Positions 21,211 to 29,420 of a stretch of 34,857 nt of DNA are shown piece by piece. Made by a program: the position numbers and the translations under genes. Positions within the stretch are counted from its first letter, which is position 1. Every line of letters begins with the position of its first letter. This stretch comes from JAIOPA01 sp046076045 (GTDB taxonomy: Bacteria; Eisenbacteria; RBG-16-71-46). The stretch is taken from contig JBJTRI010000178.1 in NCBI GenBank assembly GCA_046076045.1, positions 1 through 34,857 on the forward strand, written 5' to 3'. The notes under the pieces were generated by a model. That model had not been told where the DNA came from, searched no databases, and saw only the letters and a program-made list of their open reading frames with translations.

Positions 21211-22179
21211 ATGCGCACCTACGTCCTCCGGCGCCTGCTGCAGATCGTCCCGCTCCTGCTCGGGATCTCGGCGCTGACCTTCGCGCTGCTGCAGATGGCG
21301 CCGGGGGACTTCCTCGACACGATGGCCGACAACCCGGCCATCTCGCCAGCCGCACTCGACGCCATGCGCGTGCGCTTCGGGCTCGATCGCCCGTGGTGGG
21401 AGCAGTACCTGCTCTACCTGCGCAACATCTTCCTCCACCTCGACTTCGGCACCTCGTTCTCGCGCCAGCAGCCGGTCTTCGAGGTGCTGCGCACCGGACT
21501 CGGGAACACGCTGCTGCTCGCCTCGGCCGCCGCGATCGTCACGTGGGGACTCGCGGTGCCGCTCGGGGTGCTGGCCGCGGTGCGCCAGCACGGTTGGGCC
21601 GACCGCAGCCTGTCGTTCCTCGCGGTGCTCTGGCTCGCGGTGCCCGAGGTGCTCTCGGGACTCCTCCTGCTCTGGATGGCCTCGGCCACCGGCTGGTTCC
21701 CGGTCGGCGGCATGCACGGGCTCGACGCCGACCTCATGGGGGCGGGGGAGCGCCTGCTCGACCTGCTCCACCATCTGGCGCTGCCGGCGCTCGTGGTCGG
21801 GCTCATCCCGCTCGCCAGCCGCATGCGGCAGATGCGCGCCAGCCTGCTCGACCAGCTCCGTCTCGACTACGTGACGACCGCGCGCGCCAAGGGCCTGCCG
21901 GAGTCGGCGGTCATCGGCCGCCACGCGCTGCGCAACGCCCTCAACCCACTCATCACGTTGTTCGGGTTCACGCTCGGCTCGCTCGTCTCGGGTGCGTTCG
22001 TGGCCGAGACCATCTTCTCGTGGCCGGGGCTCGGCAGCCTCACGCTCGAGGCCATCCAGACGCAGGACCAGTACCTCGTCATGGGCGCGGTGCTCATGGC
22101 CTCGACCGTGCTCATCCTCGGCAACCTGATCGCCGACCTGTTGCTCGCGATCGCCGACCCGCGGATCCGGCATGAGTGA
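21211..22179 (+). CDS. dppB: DppB/OppB-type ABC permease
   Basis: This 322-residue inner-membrane permease has an N-terminal helix (about 9-28), a periplasmic loop ending near residue 90, and five further helices. The coupling segment RAKGLPESAVIGRHALRNAL is the BPD_transp_1 EAA-like loop that contacts the ATPase. It begins seven bases after the binding-protein stop and overlaps the next permease by eight bases. The symbol is by family only. Confidence 0.92.
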   Translation: MRTYVLRRLLQIVPLLLGISALTFALLQMAPGDFLDTMADNPAISPAALDAMRVRFGLDRPWWEQYLLYLRNIFLHLDFGTSFSRQQPVFEVLRTGLGNTLLLASAAAIVTWGLAVPLGVLAAVRQHGWADRSLSFLAVLWLAVPEVLSGLLLLWMASATGWFPVGGMHGLDADLMGAGERLLDLLHHLALPALVVGLIPLASRMRQMRASLLDQLRLDYVTTARAKGLPESAVIGRHALRNALNPLITLFGFTLGSLVSGAFVAETIFSWPGLGSLTLEAIQTQDQYLVMGAVLMASTVLILGNLIADLLLAIADPRIRHE

Positions 22180-23272
22180 ACTCGCACCGCGGCCGCCGGA
22201 GTCCCCGGCGCGCGCCTTCTGGCGCCAGTTCCGCAAGAGCCCGCTCGGGGTCGCCGGCGGCGTCGCCCTGCTCGTGCTCTACGGGCTCGCACTGTTCGCA
22301 CCGTTCCTCGCCCCGTACGCCGAGACGCGCATCGATCGCGACCGGTTCTTCCATCCCCCCACGCCGCTGCACTGGGTGGACGCCGAGGGCCGCTTCCACC
22401 TGCGCCCGTTCGTCTACGCGACGGTGCCCGGACTCGACCAGACCTACACCGTGGACACGAGTCGCCGTCATGCGTTGGTGCTGTTCGCGAAGGGCGACCC
22501 GTACCGCTGGTTCGGGATGTTCGAGACCGACCGCCACCTGTTCGGCGTCGAGGCGCCCGGACGCATCCACCTGCTCGGGGCCGACGACGCCGGCCGCGAC
22601 GTGTTCACGCGACTGCTCTACGGCGCGCAGGTCTCGCTCACGGTGGGACTCGTCGGCATCGCCATCTCGTTCTCGATCGGCTTGCTCCTCGGCGGCGTGA
22701 GCGGCTACTACGGCGGCTGGGTGGACACCGTGATCATGCGCGCCACCGAACTGCTGCTGAGCATCCCGGGGCTCTACCTCATCGTGGCGCTGCGCGGCGT
22801 GTTCCCGCTCGACCTGCCGAGTCGCCAGACCTACCTCGCCATCGTCACCATCCTCGCCTTCATCGGCTGGGCCGGGCTCGCGCGCGTCATCCGCGGCATG
22901 GTGCTGTCGCTCCGGCAGGCCGAGTACGTCGTGGCCGCTCAGGCGATGGGGGCGTCGAGCCTGCGCATCATCGTGCGCCACATCCTGCCGAACACGCTGT
23001 CGTTCACGATCGTGGCAGCGACCGTCGCGATCCCGGGCTACATCCTCGGCGAGGTGTTCCTGAGCTTCCTCGGCGTCGGCGTGCAGCCGCCGGCCGCGAG
23101 CTGGGGCAACATGCTCAATGCCGCCCGCAGCCAGCGGGTGCTGACCTCGTTCCCCTGGATGCTGGCCGCGCCGGGGCTGGCGATCTTCGTGACGGTGATG
23201 GCATTCAACTTCCTCGGCGACGGACTCCGCGACGCGCTCGACCCGCGTCGGACCACGGGAGGGAAGCGATGA
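22172..23272 (+). CDS. dppC: DppC/OppC-type ABC permease with a long periplasmic insert
   Basis: This 366-residue second permease is longer than the usual roughly 300. After the first helix (about 27-49) there is a stretch of about 90 residues (around 50-135) rich in aromatic and charged residues before HLLGADDAGRDVFTRL, the normal start of the OppC core. The remaining helices and the coupling loop AQAMGASSLRIIVRHILPN are standard. The extra stretch probably faces the periplasm and could touch the binding protein. It overlaps both neighbouring genes. Confidence 0.92.
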   Translation: MSELAPRPPESPARAFWRQFRKSPLGVAGGVALLVLYGLALFAPFLAPYAETRIDRDRFFHPPTPLHWVDAEGRFHLRPFVYATVPGLDQTYTVDTSRRHALVLFAKGDPYRWFGMFETDRHLFGVEAPGRIHLLGADDAGRDVFTRLLYGAQVSLTVGLVGIAISFSIGLLLGGVSGYYGGWVDTVIMRATELLLSIPGLYLIVALRGVFPLDLPSRQTYLAIVTILAFIGWAGLARVIRGMVLSLRQAEYVVAAQAMGASSLRIIVRHILPNTLSFTIVAATVAIPGYILGEVFLSFLGVGVQPPAASWGNMLNAARSQRVLTSFPWMLAAPGLAIFVTVMAFNFLGDGLRDALDPRRTTGGKR

Positions 23273-24283
23273 GCGGTCCATTGCTGGAGGTGCGTGACCT
23301 CCAGACCCACTTCTTCACCGACGACGGGCTCGTGCGCGCCGTGGACGGTGTGTCGTACGCGCTCGCACCCGGCGAGACGCTCGCGGTCGTGGGCGAGTCG
23401 GGCAGCGGCAAGAGCGTGACGTCGCTGAGCATCCTCCGCCTCGTGCCCGACCCGCCGGGACGCATCGTGGGGGGCAGCATCCGGTTCAAGGGCCGCGAAC
23501 TCCTCACGCTGAGCGACAGCGAGATGCGGGCGGTACGGGGCAAGGAGATCTCCATGATCTTCCAGGAGCCCATGACCAGCCTGAACCCCGTGCACACCTG
23601 CGGCGACCAGATCGCCGAGGTGGTCCGCCTGCACGAGGGCCTCGACCGTGCGGCGGCGCGCGAGCGCGCGATCGAGATGCTCCGCTTGGTCGGCATCCCC
23701 GCACCCGAGGTGCGCGTGGACGAGTTCCCGCATCAGATGTCGGGGGGGATGCGGCAGCGCGTCATGATCGCGATGGCGCTCGCCTGCCGCCCGGCGCTGC
23801 TGATCGCCGACGAGCCCACCACCGCGCTCGACGTCACCATCCAGGCCCAGATCCTCGAGTTGCTCCAGCGGCTGCGTCGCGAACTCGGCATGGCCGTGCT
23901 GCTCATCACGCACGACCTCGGGGTGGTCGCCGAGACCGCCGACCGGGTGGCGGTGATGTACGCCGGTCAGGTCGTGGAGTACTCCACGGTGCGCGAGACG
24001 TTTCGCACCCCGCGGCACCCGTACACGGCCGGTCTGCTCGCCTCGTTGCCCAAGCTGGGCGAGGAGTCCGACCGCTTGCGCGTCATCCCGGGCCAGGTGC
24101 CCGACCCGGCGCGATTCCCGAGCGGTTGCCGGTTCCACCCGCGCTGCCCGGTGGCGCTGGACCGCTGTCGTCGCGAGGCGCCCGAGTTGCGCGACCTGGG
24201 GAACGGTCACCTCGTGCGCTGCTTCCGCAGCGAGGAGATCGCCACCGGCGCGATCGACCCGGTCGCCGGAGGGGAGGGGAACC

Positions 24284-24291
<8 letters not shown>
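23269..24291 (+). CDS. dppD: DppD/OppD-type ABC transporter ATPase
   Basis: This 340-residue ATPase powers the importer. Walker A reads GESGSGKS at about residues 42-49, the signature is MSGGMRQRV, and Walker B is LLIADEPTTALD. The C-terminal oligopeptide-transporter domain contains FHPRCPVALDRC, a cysteine motif that binds an iron-sulfur cluster in several relatives. It overlaps dppC by four bases and the next ATPase by eight. Confidence 0.94.
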
Positions 24292-25264
<973 letters not shown>

Positions 25265-25278
25265 CCCCGCCGCCGCGA

Positions 25279-25310
25279 ACGGCCGCGCCCCTGTCCGGGA
25301 GCGCGGCCGT
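25279..25310 (+). terminator. Terminator hairpin after the importer operon
   Basis: Arms ACGGCCGCGC (25279-25288) and GCGCGGCCGT (25301-25310) form a 10-base-pair stem that can be extended by an inner CCC/GGG pairing with one bulge. CGTCGTTCGT follows rather than a T run. Its place directly after the final gene supports termination. Confidence 0.65.
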
Positions 25311-25742
25311 CGTCGTTCGTGCGCGGGGCAACGCACCCGCGCGCTGGGGCGCCGCACCCGTTCCTGCAACGTCGCGTCGTGCAGGATGCCCGCGAATCGC
25401 GCCCCGTTCAGCCGCAACCGGTATGGGTTCGGCAGGCCCACACGCATTCGCAACGAGATGCGAGGTTCCGCGGGATCGGATGCGCGTTGGCATCGGGATT
25501 GCGATGGATAGGAAGCACGCGGCACTCGGAACGCAGCCTCGGGTGACGCAAAAAACCGAAGATGGTGCTCCCTGTCCTCCTCGTGCTTGGCGGTCTGTGG
25601 ACTGATACCCCTATCGCGAGCGAAGGAGTCTAATGGACATGCACACGGTTGGTACGGGGAGCTTTCTGTAGGGCCCTGGGATCGGCGGCGCCATAGCCTC
25701 CGCGCTCCGTCACACGCGTCCGCACACCCGGGCCCATGAACG
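25311..25742 (+). other. Non-coding region ahead of the microcompartment locus
   Basis: No protein gene of normal size is convincing here. The stretch is less GC-rich than its surroundings between about 25400 and 25670 and contains an A6 run at 25550-25555. Stem-loops follow one another: 25321-25342 (GCGCGGG / CCCGCGC), 25363-25385 (CCTGCA / TGCAGG), and a nine-base-pair stem with one bulge between 25671-25680 and 25727-25735. A 12-codon open frame with a strong ribosome-binding site lies at 25633-25671. The region could encode a small structured RNA or a leader. Confidence 0.4.
25633..25671 (+). CDS. Possible 12-residue leader peptide
   Basis: ATG at 25633 opens a frame of 12 codons (MDMHTVGTGSFL) ending in TAG. 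AAGGAG at 25623-25628 is four bases upstream, as good a Shine-Dalgarno as any in the window. A stem begins at the stop codon and a terminator follows about 70 bases later, an arrangement like a leader peptide with attenuator. The peptide does not match any family I recognise, and a chance frame is quite possible. Confidence 0.3.
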   Translation: MDMHTVGTGSFL

Positions 25743-25770
25743 CGCCCCCACGTCCTCGGACGTGGGGGCG
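25743..25770 (+). terminator. Terminator upstream of the microcompartment promoter
   Basis: CGCCCCCACGTCC and GGACGTGGGGGCG can pair over 12-13 base pairs with a very short loop. TCGGTCTTT follows, the most T-rich tail of any hairpin in the window. It lies between the small open frame and the BMC promoter and would end or attenuate a transcript from the upstream region. Confidence 0.65.
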
Positions 25771-25808
25771 TCGGTCTTTCCCGGCCGCACGTTCGGCCGT
25801 CTGCGTCG

Positions 25809-25837
25809 TTGACCCACGCCCCCCGTGGGGCTACCTT
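25809..25837 (+). promoter_or_regulatory. Promoter of the microcompartment operon
   Basis: TTGACC at 25809-25814 and TACCTT at 25832-25837 are 17 bases apart; the first BMC start codon lies 56 bases further on. An inverted repeat, CCCACG and CGTGGG around CCCCC, spans from inside the -35 box into the spacer (25813-25829). A repressor or activator bound there could control the operon. No regulator gene is visible nearby. Confidence 0.65.
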
Positions 25838-25893
25838 CCCGCCACTGCGTCGGCGACCGTTCGCCGTCGTGGGCTGAACGCGAATGGAGGCGC

Positions 25894-26184
25894 ATGGAAC
25901 CCCGCCCGACGGGACGCTCGCTGGGACTGGTCGAGACGCGTGGCTTCACCGCGGCCGTGGAAGCGGCCGACGCGATGACCAAGTCGGCCCGCGTCACGAT
26001 CGCCCGGTACGAGGTGGTGCCGGGGGCGAGGGTCACGGTGATGGTGCGCGGCGAGTTGGCCGAGGTCGAGGCCGCCGTCGCTGCCGGATCCACCGCTGCC
26101 GCCGCGGTCGGTGAACTGATCCGGGGGCACGTCATCGCGAGGCCCGCGGCCGAACTGGAGTCCACGATCCTCACGCGCCGTTGA
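25894..26184 (+). CDS. BMC-H shell protein, divergent pore (first hexamer)
   Basis: This 96-residue single BMC-domain protein (Pfam BMC family, CcmK/PduA-like) should form hexagonal tiles of a microcompartment shell. LGLVETRGFTAAVEAADAM at residues 10-28 and the edge lysine Lys30 are canonical. The pore loop reads EVVPGARVT (40-48), whereas the neighbour and most relatives have GGG or GSG at positions 43-45. The C-terminal HVIARPAAEL also departs from the usual HVIPRPH. GGAGG sits just before the ATG; a longer frame starting at 25825 overlaps the promoter and lacks similarity. It is the first gene of the operon. Confidence 0.93.
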   Translation: MEPRPTGRSLGLVETRGFTAAVEAADAMTKSARVTIARYEVVPGARVTVMVRGELAEVEAAVAAGSTAAAAVGELIRGHVIARPAAELESTILTRR

Positions 26185-26221
26185 GCGGCGCCGAGTCCCT
26201 CACTTCTCGCTGGAGGATGCG

Positions 26222-26521
26222 ATGCAGGAAGAAGCCCTGGGCCTGATCGAGACGCGCGGCTTCGTGGCCATGGTCGAGGCGTCGGACGCCATGGTGAAGG
26301 CGGCCCGCGTCACGCTCGTGCACTACGAGAAGATCGGGGGCGGTTACGTGACCACCGTCGTGCGCGGCGACGTCGCTGCCGTGCGCGCGGCGACCGAGGC
26401 CGGTGCGGCCGCGGCGGCCAAGGTGGGCGAGGTGGTCTCCGTCCACGTCATCCCGCGCCCGCACGGTCAGCTCGAGGACGCGCTGCCGATCCGCCGTCCC
26501 GAGACCGCCGGCAAGAAGTGA
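26222..26521 (+). CDS. BMC-H shell protein, canonical (second hexamer)
   Basis: This 99-residue BMC-domain protein matches the family consensus closely. It has LGLIETRGFVAMVEASDAM, the edge lysine Lys26, pore loop KIGGGYVT (37-44) and VSVHVIPRPHGQL. After the domain there is a short basic tail ending in GKK. It is presumably the main hexamer of the shell facet. GGAGG lies five bases before the ATG, 37 bases after the first BMC-H gene. Confidence 0.96.
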   Translation: MQEEALGLIETRGFVAMVEASDAMVKAARVTLVHYEKIGGGYVTTVVRGDVAAVRAATEAGAAAAAKVGEVVSVHVIPRPHGQLEDALPIRRPETAGKK

Positions 26522-26522
26522 C

Positions 26523-26828
26523 ATGATCCTCGCCAAGGTGCTGGGCACCGTGGTGAGCACCCGCAAGGAGCCCGCGCTGTCCGGGCTCAAGCTGTTGCTC
26601 GCGCGCGAGGTGGATGCCTCGTTCAAGGCCGTCGGCGCGACCGTGGTCGCGGTGGATGCCGTCGGGGCGGGCGAGGGCGAACTGGTGCTCATCGCCGCCG
26701 GTTCGAGCGCCCGGCTCACCGAGGCCACCAAGGACCGTCCGGTGGACCACGTGATCTGCGGCATCGTGGACGCCGTCGAGGTCGCGGGACGCGACGTCTA
26801 CGTGAAGTCGGCGGGCCTGCCGGCGTGA
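26523..26828 (+). CDS. BMC-P pentameric vertex protein (copy 1)
   Basis: This 101-residue protein of the EutN/CcmL family forms pentamers that close the vertices of the shell. MILAKVLGTVVSTRK and VDAVGAGEGELVLIAAGSSAR are textbook family features, followed by VICGIVDAVEV. The ATG is only one base after the BMC-H stop. Of the three pentamer genes in the locus this is the most canonical. Confidence 0.94.
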   Translation: MILAKVLGTVVSTRKEPALSGLKLLLAREVDASFKAVGATVVAVDAVGAGEGELVLIAAGSSARLTEATKDRPVDHVICGIVDAVEVAGRDVYVKSAGLPA

Positions 26829-26835
26829 GCGTCGC

Positions 26836-28251
26836 GTGAGCCTCGACCCGGCTCGCATCGGCGCCATCGTCGCCGAGGTGCTCGACCGCCTCGAGCACGA
26901 CCCGGCCGACCCCAAGGCCAGCCGCCCGCTCGGTCTGCACGCCACGCTCGACGAGGCGGTGGCGGGGGCCCGCGCGGCCTTCGCACTCTGGCGCGAGACC
27001 CCGCTCGAGGTCCGCTCACGGGTCATCGCCTCGATCCGCGAGACCATCCTCGCGAGCGCCGAGACGCTCGCGAAGCTGGCGGTGGACGAGACCGGGCTCG
27101 GCCGCGTCCCCGACAAGGTGCTCAAGAACCGACTGGTCGCCGAGAAGACGCCCGGAGTCGAGGACCTCGAGCCCGGCGCCTGGACCGGGGACCACGGCCT
27201 CACGTTGGTGGAACGGGCCCCGTACGGCGTGATCGCGGTCATCACCCCGGTCACCAACCCGAGCGAGACCATCGTCAACAACGGCATCTCGATGATCGCG
27301 GGCGGCAACACCTGCGTGTTCTGTCCGCACCCGAACGCCCGCCGCGTCTCGTCGCTCACCATCGACCTCGTGAACCGCGCCGCGCGCCGCGCCGGTGCCC
27401 CGGCGCCGCTGCTGCACTCGGTCGCCGAACCCACGCTCGACGTGGCCAAGGCCTTGCTGCGCTACAAGGGCATCCGGCTCAACGTGGTGACGGGCGGTCC
27501 GGCCGTGGTGCGCGAGGCCCTCGATGCCGGCAAGAAGGTCATCGCCGCCGGTCCGGGCAACCCCCCGGCCGTGGTGGACGAGACCGCCGACCTCGAGAAG
27601 GCCGCCCGTGACCTCGTCATGGGGGCGTCGCTCGACAACAACATCATCTGCACCGACGAGAAGGAGATCGTCTGCGTCTCGTTGGTCGCGGACCGGCTCA
27701 AGGAGAACCTCGCGCGCTCGGGGGCGGTCGTGCTGCAGCCGCACCAGACCGAGAAGCTGCGCCGGCTGCTGCTCGAACGCGAGAACGGGCCGAGGCGCTA
27801 CGCGGTGATCGACCGGCGCTGGGTGGGACGCGACGCGGGCGTCATCCTGCGCGAGGCCGGCATCCCGTGCGCGCCCGACACCCGGCTCGCGGTCTGCGAG
27901 GTGGACGCCGACCATCCGTTCCTGTGGACCGAGATGATGATGCCCGTGTTGCCGCTCGTGCGCGTCCGGCACGTGGACGAGGCGATCGACTTCGCGGTCG
28001 AGGTCGAGCACGGCTACCGCCACACCGCGTCCATGCACTCGCGCAACATCGACAAGCTGCATCGCATGGCCCGCGCCTGCGACGCCTCGATCTTCGTCAA
28101 GAACGGACCCAATGCCTCCGGCCTCGGCTGGAACGGCGAGGGGCCCACGAGCTTCACCATCGCCAGCCCCACCGGTGAGGGCATGACCACCGCGCGCAGC
28201 TTCACGCGCCTGCGGCGGTGCACGCTCGTCGACCGGTTCCGGATCGTATGA
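26836..28251 (+). CDS. CoA-acylating aldehyde dehydrogenase (PduP/EutE family), microcompartment cargo
   Basis: The 471-residue enzyme oxidises an aldehyde with NAD+ and CoA to the acyl-CoA inside the compartment. Cys272 in LDNNIICTDEKE is the catalytic cysteine position of the PduP/EutE family, and ITPVTNPSETIVNN and VTGGPAVVREAL are conserved segments. Residues about 3-20 (LDPARIGAIVAEVLDRL) form a likely amphipathic helix followed by a Pro/Ala-rich linker, the form of an N-terminal encapsulation peptide. The GTG start keeps this peptide. It is the only enzyme gene in the locus; the aldehyde could be acetaldehyde, propionaldehyde or lactaldehyde. Confidence 0.94.
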   Translation: MSLDPARIGAIVAEVLDRLEHDPADPKASRPLGLHATLDEAVAGARAAFALWRETPLEVRSRVIASIRETILASAETLAKLAVDETGLGRVPDKVLKNRLVAEKTPGVEDLEPGAWTGDHGLTLVERAPYGVIAVITPVTNPSETIVNNGISMIAGGNTCVFCPHPNARRVSSLTIDLVNRAARRAGAPAPLLHSVAEPTLDVAKALLRYKGIRLNVVTGGPAVVREALDAGKKVIAAGPGNPPAVVDETADLEKAARDLVMGASLDNNIICTDEKEIVCVSLVADRLKENLARSGAVVLQPHQTEKLRRLLLERENGPRRYAVIDRRWVGRDAGVILREAGIPCAPDTRLAVCEVDADHPFLWTEMMMPVLPLVRVRHVDEAIDFAVEVEHGYRHTASMHSRNIDKLHRMARACDASIFVKNGPNASGLGWNGEGPTSFTIASPTGEGMTTARSFTRLRRCTLVDRFRIV

Positions 28252-28799
28252 CGCCCGTCGCCATCGCCGCACTCGAGACCTCCAGCATCGCACAGGGCCT
28301 CGTCACCGCCGACGCCATGGTGAAGGAGGCCGAGGTGACGGTGCTCGAAGCCAGCGTACTGTCGCCCGGCCGCTACTGGATCGTGGTCGGCGGCGAGGTC
28401 GCGCCCGTGCGGGCCGCGCACCGCCGCGGTGTCGAGGTCGCGGCCGACACGTTGCTCGACCAGTTGTTCATCCCGCAGTTGCACGAGGGCGTGCTGCCGG
28501 CCGTGCGCGGGCTCGTGCCCACGAGCGAGGACGACGCGGTCGGCGTGCTCGAGACGCTGTCGGCGGCCTCGGCCATCGTGGCGGCCGACGTCGCCGCCAA
28601 GGCGGCCGCCATCACGCTGCGCGACCTGCGGCTCGCCAACGGGATCGGGGGCAAGGGCATCGTGCTGCTTTCGGGCGCGCTGCCCGACGTGCAGGCGGCC
28701 ATCGCCGCCGGACGCGAGGAGGCGCAGCGCCGCGGACTGCTCGCACGCGCCGTCGTGATCCCGCGCATGGACCCGCGCTTGCGCACCCGGGTGGTGTGA
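28248..28799 (+). CDS. BMC-T tandem-domain shell protein, PduT-like
   Basis: This 183-residue protein has two BMC domains (about 4-88 and 96-175) and should form trimers that look like hexamers. It resembles PduT: LETSSIAQGLVTADAMVKEA, LHEGVLPAVRGL between the domains, then VGVLETLSAASAIVAAD, NGIGGKGIVLLSG and VIPRMDP. PduT holds an iron-sulfur cluster in its pore through cysteine, but this protein contains no cysteine at all, so that cluster cannot form. It starts within the dehydrogenase stop (ATGA) and ends one base into the next gene. Confidence 0.93.
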   Translation: MTPVAIAALETSSIAQGLVTADAMVKEAEVTVLEASVLSPGRYWIVVGGEVAPVRAAHRRGVEVAADTLLDQLFIPQLHEGVLPAVRGLVPTSEDDAVGVLETLSAASAIVAADVAAKAAAITLRDLRLANGIGGKGIVLLSGALPDVQAAIAAGREEAQRRGLLARAVVIPRMDPRLRTRVV

Positions 28800-29068
28800 T
28801 GCTGTTCGCCCGCGTCCTCGGCAGCGTGGTGGCGACCGAGAAGGTGTCGGCCTGGAAGGGCCAGCGCCTGTTGTTGCTCGAGACCACCGACCCGGCTGGC
28901 ACCCCGTCGGGCGGGCGGCCGTTCGTGGCCGTGGACCTCGTCTCGGCCGCCCCCGGCCAGCGCGTGTTCGTGGTGCGCGGGCGCGAGGCCGCGGTCGCGC
29001 TCCCCAACGCCGACAACCCGGCCGATGCCGCCATCGTGGGGTTGGTGGACCACGTCGGGGGCGCGTGA
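28799..29068 (+). CDS. BMC-P pentameric vertex protein (copy 2)
   Basis: This 89-residue EutN/CcmL-family protein has a recognisable start (MLFARVLGSVVATEK) and end (AAIVGLVDHVGG). The central part reads VDLVSAAPGQRVFVVRGREA instead of the usual GAG-GE-V-L-GSSAR, a divergence at the pentamer centre. The ATG overlaps the BMC-T stop (TGATG); a GTG one codon earlier is possible. Confidence 0.9.
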   Translation: MLFARVLGSVVATEKVSAWKGQRLLLLETTDPAGTPSGGRPFVAVDLVSAAPGQRVFVVRGREAAVALPNADNPADAAIVGLVDHVGGA

Positions 29069-29364
29069 TGTTCCTCGCGCGCGTCACCGGCACGGTGGTG
29101 GCCACCGTCAAGCACCCGCACCTCGCCAACCGCAAGCTCCTGCTGGTCACCCCCGAGACCGCCCCGGGCCAGCCTGCCCGTCCGGCCGTGATCGCGGTGG
29201 ACTCGGTGGACGCCGGGGTCGGGGACCGGGTGCTTGTGGCCGACGAGGGGAACGCCGCCGCCCAGGTGCTGGGGATGGCGCGCGGTCCGGTTCGCACGGT
29301 GGTGGTGGGGGTGGTGGACGAGGTCGCGACGGAGCCGGCCGACGGCCCCTCCGGGCGGGCTTGA
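29068..29364 (+). CDS. BMC-P pentameric vertex protein (copy 3)
   Basis: This third EutN/CcmL-family protein has 98 residues. MFLARVTGTVVATVKHPHL, RKLLLVTP and VVVGVVDEV identify the family. The central region VDAGVGDRVLVADEGNAAA has lost the GSSAR motif. A Pro/Gly/Ser-rich tail follows. It starts at the stop of copy 2 (TGATG) and is the last gene of the locus; the -35 element of the next promoter overlaps its stop codon. Confidence 0.9.
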   Translation: MFLARVTGTVVATVKHPHLANRKLLLVTPETAPGQPARPAVIAVDSVDAGVGDRVLVADEGNAAAQVLGMARGPVRTVVVGVVDEVATEPADGPSGRA

Positions 29365-29389
29365 GTCTTTCCCCACTTGCGTTTATCTT
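29361..29389 (+). promoter_or_regulatory. Promoter for the zinc-ribbon/HU genes
   Basis: TTGAGT at 29361-29366 and TATCTT at 29384-29389 are 17 bases apart, with the next start codon 31 bases downstream. The -35 element overlaps the final TGA of the microcompartment operon. No strong terminator separates the two units. Confidence 0.6.
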
Positions 29390-29420
29390 GCCCCGGTCCC
29401 TGTGGGAGGAGGGTACGGCC

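Noticed and set aside
18651..21218. Open frame of 855 codons on the - strand across the transferase and binding-protein genes.
   Set aside because: Shadow of two well-recognised + strand genes; its composition (Arg, His, Val, Gly repeats) matches no family.
25418..25440. GGGTTCGGC recalled the T-arm of a tRNA in the non-coding region.
   Set aside because: No matching acceptor stem, D-arm or anticodon arm could be folded around it.
25841..25853. GCCACTGCG resembles the GCCACTG element of cobalamin riboswitches, upstream of the microcompartment genes.
   Set aside because: It lies only about 45 bases before the start codon and just after the -10 box, leaving no room for the aptamer; the other conserved boxes are absent.
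29345..29370. Small GCCC/GGGC hairpin followed by T-rich DNA at the end of the microcompartment operon.
   Set aside because: Only four base pairs in GC-rich coding sequence; too weak to call a terminator.
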